Assembly (NCBI GenBank): GCA_010909165.1
Contig: VJWM01000179.1
Coordinates: forward strand, 372,001 to 436,000
DNA: 64,000 bases
From: Anthoceros angustus
Lineage: Eukaryota; Streptophyta; Anthocerotopsida; Anthocerotales; Anthocerotaceae
Direction of reading: 5' to 3'
Both the position numbers and the translations under genes were made by a program. Below the pieces are notes generated by a model that was given only the letters and a program-made list of their open reading frames with translations, did no database searches and was not told the origin of the DNA. Positions 30,118-41,700 of this stretch are shown piece by piece (position 1 is the first letter of the stretch; each line of letters opens with the position of its first letter).

Positions 30118-30862
30118 CTTGAGCCGAGGGTTGGTTGCATCCATCGAGTCACCATATATCGTGCATGCCTTTAGAACCCGGGATTGGTGCACACCCCCAC
30201 CGCTGCCTGCGGTTGACTTCATTCTTTCCCACCAACCAAAAACCCTTTGCACCGCCTTTCTCCACTTGCATAGGAGGATGCACATTGGATATCTTGGACC
30301 GCAGAAGTCGACAACATCCGCGGCTCTCTGCATTCGCGATGAAGGTGACTCTTGACACGTAGTGCCCTCTTTAATATGGTGCTCCCCTTTCCGTGGCTCG
30401 ACCCAAAATAGCTCCACGTGCATCCTCCGGTTAGACTTGGGTACCGCCACAAAATAGCTTGGTCCGCAAGCCTTAAATCTGCACCATCCGACCACATCCA
30501 ATGCTCGTGGACTCTTGTATCCATTTGACGAGTCCCAATGTAGCATAAGGGCATCTTTGGACAAAGAGAGTGCATGTCGCATGTCATCACTAATGTAAAA
30601 GTGGTAAAACTTGAACATTCTGTAGGGTCCTCCTCCACCACCGCCCCATCCGCATATATGTAACATGAACTAGAATAGTAACTTGATCACTATGCGATTG
30701 CATTGATTGTATCTCATTCGAACTTGAAAAGCATAGTTCGAAAAGTCCATAACAAACTATCACATCCTCGAAACCAATCAATGCACTTAAACCCGAGGCT
30801 TGCCATCTTTGGACGTAGTCATGTGAAATGAAAGTCAATTTATCCTTAAGAAATTCAATCAT
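30118..30862 (-). pseudogene. Gene X minus-strand copy, catalytic-like core (empty-site copy)
   Basis: It reads HDYVQRWQ (30,820 downwards), a degraded first acidic block, SNEIQSMQSHSDQVTILVHV (30,725-30,665), YHFYISDDMRH (30,608-30,575), FKACGPSYFVAVP and RKGEHHIKEGT. It has no insertion at the position where the + copy carries the 9.9-kb element. Frameshifts and short deletions are frequent. Confidence 0.6.
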
Positions 30863-31078
30863 CGCGACGGATGGGTTTCCAGAAACTAGCTTTATTCGGA
30901 CTTGGAGGTTCCGTCCTCATTCACTCCCACCTTCCGATATTCAAGCACCGCCACTTGACTTCATCTCCAAAAATGCTTGTGAAACCTCCTTAGGACGGAG
31001 GGCTTGGAAACTCCACAGCGCCGACCAAGCAAACATTTTCGCCTATGCTCCTCATCCGGTGCTCTAGGGCATAAACAG

Positions 31079-31867
31079 AGTGCACCATCTCTGGACGGAT
31101 GAAAACATCTCCGGCGCGCGTGGCCCCTCCTCGGGTTCCTCTCCACACCCCATGTGTACACGCACACGAGGTGCACCTTTGGCAAGCTGCGTCGTGGGCG
31201 TCTTTCAAAATGCCATCTCGACATGGTACCGCAACAATGCATATTTCTCTTGCGATTTGATGAAGAAGGGCTTGTTCTCGAATGCTCGTTGGCCAATCTT
31301 GATATCCGGATTCTCCTTTTGAAAAGCGCAAAAACTCCGTCGCACATCACTCACGACAATGTATGCTCGTAACATCTCCTCTAAAAGCTGGGACACCAAG
31401 ATGTGACCAAACAAAGTAGATAGAGTGGAGCGGTCACAAAGGACAGAGCCACATGAAGTGCCCCACTCACAAAGCAGTGCACCATCTCTGACGGATGAAA
31501 ACATCTCCGGTGGCACTTGTCCCCTCCTCGGGTTCCTCTCCACACACCCAGTACACGTGCACACGAGGTGCACCTTTGGCGAGCCGTGGCAGCGTCTTTC
31601 AAAATGCCATCTCGACATGGTACCGCAAACAGACATTTCTCTCTTGCGATTTGATGAAGAAGGGCTTGTTCTCGAATGCTCGTTGGCCAATCTTGATATC
31701 CGGATTCTCCTTTTGAAAAGCGCAAAAACTCTCGCACATCACTCACGACAATGTATGCTCGAACATCTCCTCTAAAATGGGACACCAAGATGTGACCAAA
31801 CAAAGTAGATAGAGTGGAGCGGTGCACAAAGGACACAGAGCCACATGAAGTGCCCCACTCACAAAGC
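31079..31867. repeat. Tandem duplication, units 397 and 392 bp
   Basis: 31,079-31,475 is repeated as 31,476-31,867, each starting AGTGCACCATCTCTG(G)ACGG. It duplicates the Cys-rich block of the minus-strand gene X. Junction microhomology is short (GTG). Confidence 0.85.
31079..31867 (-). pseudogene. Gene X minus-strand copy, duplicated cysteine-rich segment
   Basis: Both duplicates encode SDVRRSFCAFQKENPDIKIG, QRAFE, a YALLRYHVEMAF-type block and PKVHLVCTCTGCVERNPRRG in shifting frames. They correspond to the + strand segment at 5,990-6,343. Confidence 0.55.
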
Positions 31868-31884
31868 GGTGAGCCTTGTATATC

Positions 31885-32275
31885 CTCGAGTGAACTGAGC
31901 TACAAGAATGAACATTGCACGAGCAAATGATCGAGAGCCATGGCAAAGGAGCGGAGCCGTGCCAAATGATCGAGCCGGCAAATGAGCGAGCTGTGGAACG
32001 ACTGTGAGCCGAGCGAATGAGAAGGAGCCGAGCAAATGAGCAATAGCTGTGGCAAATGACAAGGAGCGAGTAAAATGACAAGGAGCGAGCAAATGACAAG
32101 GAGCGAGCAAATGAGCGAGCAAATGAGCGGATACAAATGACCGGAGCCGAGCAAATGAGCAATAGCTGTGGCAAATGACCATGGAGCGAGCAAATGATCG
32201 AGCCCGGCAAATGACCGGAGCAAGAGCAACTAAACAAGAGCTGTGGCAAGCATGGCGCAAGCAAAGAGAGTGAAG
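31885..32275. repeat. GAGCGAGCAAATGA minisatellite in gene X intron (minus copy)
   Basis: About twenty irregular units of 14-20 bp (GAGC(G/C)GAGCAAATGA, with AATAGCTGTGGCAAATGA variants). It lies between the HIIHFLDTS exon end (32,487) and the Cys-rich exon, the same intron that in the + copy carries GGTGATG repeats. Confidence 0.8.
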
Positions 32276-32486
32276 GTCAAGCGAGCCCACACAGGAGGAA
32301 ACTCGAACATGCAGAGGATAGAAGTACAAGCTGTGGTCATCACATAGTGATGATCCCGGGCTTGAAACAAGTTAAAGGGTTAGTGGCGTGTTCAATTGCA
32401 AGAATAGACTAGCTTGCAGGCAAGGAGACGCTCACCACTGGGCGTGCGCACCGCCGGGGAAGAAAGAGAAATTGTGAATGAATCAC

Positions 32487-33118
32487 CGAGAGGTATCTAG
32501 GAAATGGATGATGTGCGTGAAGACAAGAGGAGCCACCAGCCGCATCCTTGGAGTTGGAGGAAGGCCTTGACGACTCCCAAAATTGCAAAATTTCCTTAAC
32601 CCCTTGGGGCAAACAATCGAACGAGCCTTCCCCACCCACACCAGCCCTCTGGTGCACTTTGCAAATCGCGGGTTTGAAGATGGCGTGCCACAACTCTTGA
32701 CCCCAAGGACTCGGCCCAAGGCGCTCATTGCTTGCCTCACGTCGTTAGTTAGCACAATATTCATAAAGGTTTGTCTTGCCTTCAAGTGATCGACGCTTGT
32801 ACACTCCGCATTTTTCATGGCCTGATGTTTGAGCGAGGATGTGGCTTCGAGCCTTCACCCTACAAGAACGGGGGAAGAATTCCTTGAGGCCACGAAGCTG
32901 GAAAAAGCATCTAACACCTTAGCCTTGCTATCGAATGAAGTGGGCAGTTCTACAACCGAAAACGTGGCCAAGTTCTCGAGCAATACGCCCACATTGTGCA
33001 TCATCACGGCCCCATCACGACTGGGTGAGATCCCGCCCCTTTGCCGTGCACGGAATCGCCTTGACCGCCTGTGGATGAAAGAGGACGTGTTGTTCAGACT
33101 AGTTCCCTCCTCACTCAT
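32487..33118 (-). pseudogene. Gene X minus-strand copy, N-terminal segment
   Basis: 32,818-32,487 reads KNAECTSVDHLKARQTFMNI, VLTNDVRQAMSALGRVLGVK, FAKCTRGLVWVGKARSIVCP and ends THIIHFLDTSR at a GTGATT donor. 33,118-32,855 is a further open frame (MMHNVGVLLENLATFSVVEL) that may be the exon upstream. It aligns by its end with 4,965-5,187. Confidence 0.5.
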
Positions 33119-33586
33119 TGAGGGTTCTTGATCCGGAGAAGCGCCTCACACCCACCCTCCGCCGTATGATTATCACCGTGACAATCCTCCTCCATGCGAA
33201 GGAGCTCCCGCCTCTTGCCTAACATCCGCCACGCACAAAGATGCTCCATCTTCCACACGCAAAGATGCAACTCAATTTGCTTTTCCCTCCACCGGCCCAG
33301 CGTGTTTTGCTTTTCCTAAGTGCACCCGAGAGGGAGGCGCTGCTGAGCCATTCAATTCCCTTGCTCGCGGACGGGCTCCCTTCCCGCCTCCTCCCTCTCG
33401 CAGCTCAAGATCTGGGCACATGGTTCACACACGGGCACCGAGCGCCTGCGCAGCTGGTGAAAGGTCTCGCAGCGTGAAGATGGCGGTTATGCTCTCATTG
33501 GTGACAAGTGCACCAACATGGGTACTTACCATCTTTTGAAAATCCGCTTAGACAAAACTTTGAAATACAAACAAGTTTACACTTGT
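33119..33586. other. Unclassified stretch
   Basis: Short opposing frames only. A + frame of 78 codons (33,241-33,477) has no recognisable motif. Confidence 0.35.
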
Positions 33587-33830
33587 TTGTGACCATGCTT
33601 CACTTTCGGTGTTCCATGTTCACTTGACACGCTCTTGAAATTCGCAGTGGTACAACTTTGAAATTCGCTTATTCCAAACTTTGAAATTTGAACAAGTTCC
33701 AACTTTGTGACAAAGACTCACTTTTAGTGTTCTGTGTTCACTTGACGTTGCGTTGAAATTCAAATGAGCTTGGGTTGTGTGTCTTGTGCTCACTTTTTGT
33801 ATCCAAAGCTCACTTGTCCATCCATGATCA
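33587..33830 (+). repeat. Diverged tandem repeat, unit ~122 bp
   Basis: TTGTGACCATGCTTCACTTT followed by GTTCACTTGAC and GTTGAAATTC-type words recurs from 33,587 at 33,709, with a third partial match (CTTGTGCTCACTTTTTGTAT) near 33,782. Confidence 0.5.
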
Positions 33831-34395
33831 AGTAATTAAATACCAAATGCAAAATCATATCCTTAAGATCCGAGCATTTTCTGTGGACTTGTTGCCATGC
33901 TCTTAGTTTTGGGAAAAAACTTGAATCACTTGATCATTATTCTAGCGAGGAGAGTTTTTGAAGGTAAATATGTCCACATGTGGACATATTTCCACGCTGC
34001 CGCCCCCACATAATGTGGTCTACCTAACTGCAGATGCTTGCACCCGTGGTTTACACGGTGTCCAAGACTATGTACCTTCTCGCCACCATTCAACTCACTT
34101 GGTTTGGCCGCTTCGTCCACGCCACGCGAGGTGAGAACATTGAAGGTCAGCCACACGATAGAACCTGCATTGTGATGCACGACCTGTCCTATGGGGCGGT
34201 CAAGCGATCGAATAGGAGCTCACGCCCGGTAGAGGGCGTGGCGACAGTGGAAGGACGGGCCACAAGGAGGCGGCTCGTGAATCGCGTGGGGAGGCCATTG
34301 GAAGATTAGGTGCATGGTACCACCGTGCTGTGAGCACAATGTTGTGGACATTTAGTACGCGGATATATGCTTAATGGCATTCAAATTTTGAACAC
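33831..34395. other. Unclassified stretch
   Basis: Only a short inverted palindrome (ATGTCCACATGTGGACAT near 33,969-33,986) stands out. A 91-codon + frame (34,034-34,309) is not recognised. Confidence 0.3.
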
Positions 34396-35724
34396 TTGGC
34401 AGTGGTGGTAGGAGATCACAGGCGTGAACATGGATATGCAAGCGCGGGACTGAGCACTGACAACATCGCACACCGGTCAAGCTTGGAAGAGGTGGAGTGG
34501 CGAATGGCTTGGATGAAGGAAACCACTGCGAAGGTGGTGTCCGCGGCGGCCGCGATGGAGGCGGCGAGGGAACACGGACTCACCATCGGCAGGAGCGGCT
34601 GGGCGACGGCGAGAGCACAGAGGCCAGCTAGATTGCCGCAAATTGCTTGTGACGTAATGGCGCCGCTGGCTGAGGCGTGACCACGCCATTGGCGGACGAG
34701 GATCGCCCGTAGCGGATGGCGGGCTTGCAGACGAAGAAGGGCATATGGACGGCTGGTGCCTAGCGGAAAGTCATCGAGTCTCAACTCGGGGCAAGGTGTG
34801 ATGATGAAGTCGCCCTGCTCGGCGAGATCTTATGTGGCGGGAAGCATGGGCGGAGGCGGGAGGTAGCCGGTGGGGAAGAAGAGCAGGAGGAGAGGAGGCG
34901 AGTTGGAGCCCTCAGTGAGCCGAGAGGGCTCCTTTGTCGAGGAGGTAGAAGGCCCATTTCAGCGAATTTTGACATCAGGTGGGGTGAGAGGGTTGGTACT
35001 TGAGGCGTTCTCGGAAGAACACACATGGCGAGGGTGCTTGGATGCACCTCCAGTGAGAGTTGAGTTAGAGCGTTCTCGCCGAGGAGGGCTCACCCACTTT
35101 GAGTGGCGCGGGGTGTTGAACATGGTGCACCAACTAGTGCAAGCGGACATGGACATTGCGATCTTTGGAGGCTGTGGAGGACAAGAAAGAAGAGCTGCGG
35201 CGGAAAAATGCATTGCAGCTTATCAAGTGGGAGGTGAACAAGCAATTGGTCGATTAGATCTCGGATCTGCCGGTGTGGGAAAAATGCAAGAGCACTTGTG
35301 ATCAACAAAAGGCAGCAGCGGAGGCGGAGAAGCAAGCGCATGCCTCCCAACATTACAAAGGATGTATGGGTGAAGTGCGTACAAGAGGAAGAGGCAAGGT
35401 ATGCATGAGTGGGCGGTGGTCTTAGGGCAGCGCCGACAAGCCATAGGCTGCCGCCTTTGTCGAGCGGGAAGGGGGGAACCAATGGACCCAACCCATCTGG
35501 CGAGACAAGGCGAGAGGATCTTGTGCCAAGTTTGGAAGTGCTGGGAAGACATCAACATGGGCGGAAAGTGGGGTTCCGGGCAGCGTAGAAAACATGCAGG
35601 AGCTTTGGGCAAGTACTTTTGGAATTGGGTAAGGTGGTTTGCGTGTTATCCGCGAAATATGGGCCAGTGGTTGGGCGGTGGAAAATGGCGCCGAGGCGGC
35701 TTCGTGCACATGGATTGCACATAG
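34396..35724 (+). pseudogene. Series of unrecognised + strand frames
   Basis: 34,396-34,680 (SLEEVEWRMAWMKETTAKVV and an Ala-rich helix), 34,870-35,301 (basic start, then NMVHQLVQADMDIAIFGGCG and AAAEKCIAAYQVGGEQAIGR) and 35,405-35,724 (Trp-rich, KYFWNWVRWF) are successive frames with helical, protein-like composition. They may be fragments of one gene broken by indels. I recognise no domain. Opposing frames exist but look less protein-like. Confidence 0.3.
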
Positions 35725-37243
35725 ATTGAGAATAGTATTGCCTTTGCAATTGCCTTTGCCATGTGTAGAATCTAACCGGGATGATGTTATACGAGCCTGA
35801 TGGAGGAAGGAGGTATGGAGAAGTGGGAAGGAGGGTGGAGAGGACGTGCGGAAGCCCCAAATCGAAGCGGGTGGACATGGCTGGAAAGTCCGTCTTTGCT
35901 TGAGAGGATGGAGATGGCTCGACCCAGCATATCTCGCTACTGAGGAGGGCGCTCAGTTATGAGGATGGCGGGGAGGCAAACATAGGGCATGGGCGTGTGC
36001 GGAGAGGTGATGCACTAAAGCCACTATCAGCGGTGTGGGAAGCAAAGCCGAGAGGATGAGGTGAGGGCGGCCGGGATATGCCGCATCACATGTTTTTCTG
36101 ACTTTGAAATTGATTCTTGCGGTGCGAAATTGCAGGAGACTTGAGAAACATCGCATCATCGAAGAAGAGCAATGGTCTCGGTCTTGTGGAAGTCAATTCT
36201 TGAGGAATCTGCGGAAAGGCGGCGGAAGCATCGGAAGGCTGCCGATGGGGCGGAGAAAAGGCGGTGCCACGAAGAGCGAAGAACAAAGGAAAGGGAAGCA
36301 CTACAGCCAAGGCACACACCCGTTCATGGAATTATTGGTGCTGCGATTTCAATGTCGTGGTATGGAGTGTACATTTGAATAGGGGCGTAGATGGGGGCGA
36401 AAAGTAGGCCCAGTCCGGCGCATAGGCGCATATCCCGCCACACCTCATGGCGCACCTCGGGCCCTTGCGTGGAGCGACAATGCCTCGGTTACATTATATA
36501 TCGGAGAGGACAATGGACCAAACATGTGTGTGGCCGAAATGGAAGGGTATATCTAGTAATAACATATTACTAATCGGAATGACGAACAATTGAAAACTAC
36601 CTTATTAATGAAGTGTTTTAAATATAGATCGAAATTAATGAAGGAAAGCATCATTATGGCATCCGTCGGAGGCATGTCTGATCATGACAGTACACCCGAC
36701 ATGTGGCGCTCTTCGAACAGGACTATAAACCCATGGGGGAAAAGCAGGTGGATACCAAGTGGGCGCTGCATGCAGGAAATATGCGTGCAGGAGATATGGA
36801 CATGTGAGTATGGGGATGAAAAATGAGGCGCAGCGGCGTGATGGGGCGTGGCTGCTCGGGCGGGGAGAGGAAGCCAAGTGGCGGCCACAGAGCTCACGGG
36901 AAGGGGCCAGTTAAGCTCTAACCAAAGGTTACATCCGTTACAAAATCGCTCGGTGCGATAATGTAGCAGCGTGGGTAACATTCTACTCTCAAACCCGCTC
37001 ACGGTTTATTGCCGACAATAACGTTACAAGCAAAGCATTGTTACAAAGCGGGGAATATCGTTACTACAAAGCGTTACAACATCGCCTACTATGGTGTAGT
37101 GTCAGTCTAAACCGAACAGTACCTCCGGATACTCAAACATAAATAGCTTACCTGGAGGCATGGGAGGCGGGTGTGATAGCGGTGGTCTTGATGATCGGGC
37201 CATGGCCTTCCTTCCTCGTTGCCTGTTGTTTTTGTCCAAAGAT
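35725..37243. other. Unclassified stretch with a small hairpin-rich patch
   Basis: No supportable gene. Around 36,918-37,095 GTTAC/GTAAC words and ATCGCTCGGTGCGAT-type hairpins recur, which may be remnants of a small inverted-repeat element. The ends could not be defined. Confidence 0.3.
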
Positions 37244-37694
37244 TTACGGATTTCGGAAGTTTCGAACTCTTCGTTGCCATCTCTGTCTTGCGACTACGAA
37301 TGGAGTCAATAGCGATGGCATAACGATGCGGCCCGAAAGATTTGCGTCAAATGCATAGTCCGATGACCTCAGATTCATCGTTCTTTGTGGGTGTGTAACA
37401 TCTTTCCCCAGCGTGCTTGGAAGAGCACAAGAACCATGACACAAGAGCTTGTTTTCCAAGACTAGGACCAAGGCTATAGCCACACTTGTATCACTTAAAG
37501 CCACAAGGTCCAAGTGACATTGGCGTGATATGATCGGCAAGGCTTAAGCAGCATACATGATTGAGCACACAAACTTTGGACATCGGAAGGCACACATCAC
37601 AATGTTCATAAAGGGTGTAGTTTCCTCGGTCCTCGGTGTGTGTTATATTGGGGACTTTAAATTGGATTATTTCCTTGGATATGCCATAATGCAC
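37244..37694 (-). CDS. Hypothetical cysteine-rich minus frames
   Basis: 37,694-37,491 reads ITHTEDRGNYTLYEHCDVCL then VCVLNHVCCLSLADHITPMS. An overlapping frame (37,540-37,244) follows. Not recognised; the two may be one broken frame. Confidence 0.25.
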
Positions 37695-37738
37695 ACCAAT
37701 TTAGGGTAAGCCTTGTTGGAACATCTATCGCACCCCTC

Positions 37739-38524
37739 ATGTTACGGTGTGGCGTAATTGAGGCGTTCAGGCGGGTTTCCTCGTCTTCAAGCTTGAGGAT
37801 TTTTGGTAGCGAGGAGTTCGGTCTTTGTCAGTGTCGTCGCGAGGCAAGGAGGGCCCGTATGCGTCTGGGCGCTAGCACCTCCCAAATTAGAAATCTTGTA
37901 TGCGCCGAGGTTGGTGTTCTATCTTGTGTTGTGGTTCTTATTGGTTGCTCTTGCTCTTGCTCTTATGATCTTGTGTTATGGCTGCTCTTATCACCAGCAA
38001 CATGGGCCAGACGTATGACAAGAAGACTTGCCAAAAGGGCCCTTGTAGCTCGAGATCATGGGAAGCCGAAGAAGCAAAAGAAAAGAAAACCCAAGAAGAT
38101 TCAACAAGCGGCGGTGAGGTGCGCGACAAGATACCGACCCGCGTCTGCGGAGGCAATCCCTCCGCAACCTTGTTCTACCGGTGGCGCGGGATCCGGGGAA
38201 AGCAGCGTCGATTGGAGTGCAGCGAGCTCGGCAAGGCCCTTGTTGCTGGCGGGAGAAAGCGGGTGTTCCCTAAACCCCCTAGGTCGAAGGCGGTGGGAAC
38301 CCAATCCCTCGTCTTATTCATATGAGTGCCATGATGATTGCGCCACACTCATCGAGGTTGAAGAAAGCGATTACATTGGAGAAAGAATGGTTCTTCACCA
38401 GGCTAAAAACGGTGAGAATGTTGTGTGGACTCAATGCCTAAAAGTTGTGGATATATGGCCATATGCGGGCTACACTCTGCCAAACCAAAGTGAGAAATTG
38501 GATGGGTGGTGTGACAGCTGCTGA
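37739..38524 (+). CDS. Hypothetical 261-codon frame
   Basis: The longest undisturbed + frame outside repeats. It has a Ser-rich start, a hydrophobic stretch (LSCVVVLIGCSCSCSYDLVL, about residues 60-80) that could be a membrane segment, a lysine-rich tract (KPKKQKKRKPKKIQQ), and a C-terminal part that looks most protein-like (ESDYIGERMVLHQAKNGENV, then VVDIWPYAGYTLPNQSEKLD). The Met start is uncertain. I recognise no family; an alternative + frame (37,978-38,325) overlaps it. Confidence 0.35.
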   Translation: MLRCGVIEAFRRVSSSSSLRIFGSEEFGLCQCRREARRARMRLGASTSQIRNLVCAEVGVLSCVVVLIGCSCSCSYDLVLWLLLSPATWARRMTRRLAKRALVARDHGKPKKQKKRKPKKIQQAAVRCATRYRPASAEAIPPQPCSTGGAGSGESSVDWSAASSARPLLLAGESGCSLNPLGRRRWEPNPSSYSYECHDDCATLIEVEESDYIGERMVLHQAKNGENVVWTQCLKVVDIWPYAGYTLPNQSEKLDGWCDSC

Positions 38525-38745
38525 CTGATGAAGCGAGGACCCGAGTTATTTTGCTTCATTTGAGCATGACACTCGTCCATGAGATGAAAATGGGTGTTTG
38601 CATTGAGTGCTAGTCATGAATGCCGGAAGTCAAAACCCGGTCACTAAGAAATTTGTTTTGGAAGTTCACCCAATTAGTATGTAGTCACATGTATAGTATA
38701 TATTTGGCCTTACCAAATGTAGTCTCGCCTTATTGAATCAAAGGG

Positions 38746-41700
38746 CTACGTAGCGCGACTTTACGTGCGGCCGAGCGCACAATCCGGAAATGTCGTTGTA
38801 GGAAGAGTCCGTTCCCAAGGAATGATAGGCTCCGTTTGCAGCGTTGGTGATTCTTACCTCACTGCGTCGACTCTCAGCGACATTCATCGTTCTAACTACC
38901 ATAGCGTTCGCAGGCCCGGTGTGGCCAAAGCGTTTAGGGACCCGTTCGCGTCCGTCGTTCACGTTAATCGCACTTTCTCTGGTCCTCTCTCCTCACTACA
39001 CTCCGGTCTTAGGAAGCGGGCTACGGTCCGGACCTCCTCGTCGTTCTGGGCCTCTCCGTCCGGGCTCTACGCCCTCCGGGTTCCTCGGCTCCACGTTCGG
39101 TCCGTTCGTGCTGGGCGGCTCGGGCGAACCGGGTCCCGATCACCCTTCCTGCACACACCACAACACGTTAGGTCCGTCACGACCAGTCAATCTCCGGGGT
39201 TCGTGCACCTTTCGGTGACTCGGGACTCACGTTAGAAGACACACAAAGCAGAGCAGCGGCATCAACACCAAGAGAAGATGATTTGGCGACCTCGGCCCTC
39301 TTATACTCGCCAGTCGGCGCCTTTATTACACCCTATTACGGCGTGGCCATTTCGGCCCTAATCGGCGCCTACCATCCTATTCCCTCCTATCTCCTTGTCG
39401 GTGGTGGGAAGGTCCGGGTTCGCCTCGGGATTGGTGGTCAATCTCCCGACGGCATTGCGGGCGCGCAATCGGATGATCCGAGGACCCCTTCCTCTTCCGG
39501 AATCACATCGGGTTGGGCTCGGCGGTCGGCGAGGTCGTTTTCAGTTCCCCATGGGTCCCCTCGGTGGGGCCGCATTGTCTGCTCCCCAGCGTAAGTCGAG
39601 GGACTCCTCCTTCAGTCCGGACCTCGGGGTCCGGTCCTCTCAGTCGGAACCTCGAGTCCTCCTTACAGTCGGTCTGAGTCGGTCTCATCTCTGAGGTTCG
39701 GACCTCGGTCCGAACTTGTCTGGGAGTCCAGGTCGGGACCTGGACCTCTTCGCTGGGTCCTCATCCCTTCCACCCTTGTCTTGGGTCTTGGCTCCTCCTT
39801 CCACTCCCCTTCGGGCCCCCTCTATCTCCGGCGGGTTGCGGGGACTTACCACAGTGGTCGTTGTCGCGTCTGCTCCTCTGATGCTCTTCTCCCTCCGTCG
39901 TCTCCAAGCAGGCCACTAGAGTCCCCGTCTTGTCCCATGCCCCTTCATCCCAGGCCTTCCGAGTCCGTCTAGCGGTGGGCGGGGCTTGATGAGCTCGGTG
40001 TGGTAATAGGCAAAGTCGAATCAACTTGATTGCCTCTTCCACGTGTGCGGGCACCGATACTCCCTTCGCCATAGGTGCTCGGGTGGCGTCTTTGCCCGGC
40101 TTGTTGGACCACCTCCTCCGAGTTTGGCGGTGGGCGGGCCGCTTGAGGCTGAGGCGGCCTCGGTCTGCAACCTTGCTGTTGCTCACTGCTCCTCCGTCGT
40201 TTCGCTCCGGCTGCTTACCGCCATAGCGCGGCGTTCCCTTCGCCTTTCTCCTGGACCAGCGGCTTCTTTTGCGTCCGGTGCCCTCGCTCCTCGTTCATAC
40301 GGCGTCTCCGCCATCTCCCTCTCGGGGCGGTGGCACTCTGCCCGTGAGCCGAGTCCTTCTCCATTTGGCGGCGTCCTGCTCCTGTTCCGCCGCCCGTCCT
40401 CCGTCCGCCAGCAGGCTGGGCGCTCTATTTCGTTGTTCGCGATCACGCCTGCGAACTACCATTCCTCTCAATGGTAGTTTGGGCTGACTCAAGGTCTCCT
40501 TGCGGTCTTCCATCTCCACCGCCGCTCCACCTCCTTGTGGCCGGAGATCCTCCATCTCCTTGCGCGTGCTTCCTCCTCCTCGGCATGGTGGCGCACTCTG
40601 CTTGCCTCACCTCCTTCTTGAGTTGGCTTGTCCCCGTCTCCCTCCACCGGTTCGATCACCGATAGTGATCGTCGATCTTGCGTGACTTCCGCCTCCCTTC
40701 GCCTTCACAGGCTTGCCCATTTGGCGGTCGGTCGGGGCCGCCTCCGCCGCCCACGAGCCTTCTCCTTCGGGGCCTCCTGCCTCTGCTGCGCTTCCCCCTC
40801 CGCTGCGAGGTCCTTCAGCTTGGGCCTCCCTGCACTGCTGCTCACCGGTGAAGGAATTTAGTCGGTCCTGCGGATGGACGGACTTCCCTCTCGGCCTCCG
40901 GCGTTTCCCTTCCTCAATCGGCGAGCTTGCCTTCCTCCTTGCCTCCACAGGCCCCCTCAGCTGCTCACGGAGGAGTACCATCGCCTCGGGTGGCTTCTAC
41001 CTCACAGGTCTTCTCGGCCATCCCGAGACCCCAAAGCATCGTCCATGGCGGTAGCAGGACCCGTGTTTCTTCCACGGCCGCAGTGAGGCTCCCACAAAGT
41101 CCGTAGTGGAGGCGGGCATTTCGATCCAGGACCTCCATACCATGATCAGTAAGTCGGTGGGTTCTCGGACCTAATCGGGACCCTTAGGTCTGAGTCTTGG
41201 CTCGGAGCTTCACCCTCCTTGGCCCTCTTGGCGCGAGCTCCTTCTCGCCTCTTTTCTCACAGGGCTCGGAGGAGGTGAGGGGTCAGGAGCAAGCCCTTTG
41301 CCCCTTCACAGCCGGGGCAGGGGCCGGCTCGAGTGGCTGCCGGTGACCTCCTGCTCCTGGCGTCCCTTCTGCCCTCCTTCGCCTCTTGCTTCCCACTCGT
41401 GGGCGGGGGGTAAGAATCTTGGAGTCTGCGTTGGTGGCTGGTCTTGCGCTCTTGGTTCCCTTGGTCGTGAGGCTCTGGGTGTTGGTGGGGGCTGCAGTGC
41501 TCGTTCCCTCTGTGGTTGCTTGGGGGGCACCGGAGGAGGAGGCGGGGTTCTTCCCATACTTCCACAGGTGGTGAGGGGTCCGTTCGACGTATGGAGTCAG
41601 GAATCCTCGATCGTCCTCCTCCGGTCCGTTTGGCCTTGTGCCTCCCACCTCGGCGCCCACGCTCCACTTCGCGGGGCCTCCGGTCCCGGGCGCCGCTCAG

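Larger units (their letters stand above)
28006..30118. repeat. Tandem duplication, units 1,063 and ~1,050 bp
   Basis: 28,006-29,068 is repeated as 29,069-30,118, each starting ATCACCACCAAATGACTACG and ending AAAAACACGCAAGATGC. The unit contains the minus-strand C-terminus of gene X and a GC-rich satellite. The duplication places two C-termini in series after one catalytic core. Confidence 0.9.

Noticed and set aside
31885-32275. CRISPR-like regular array
   Set aside because: Units are 14-20 bp with no unique spacers, and the context is a eukaryotic intron; it is a minisatellite.
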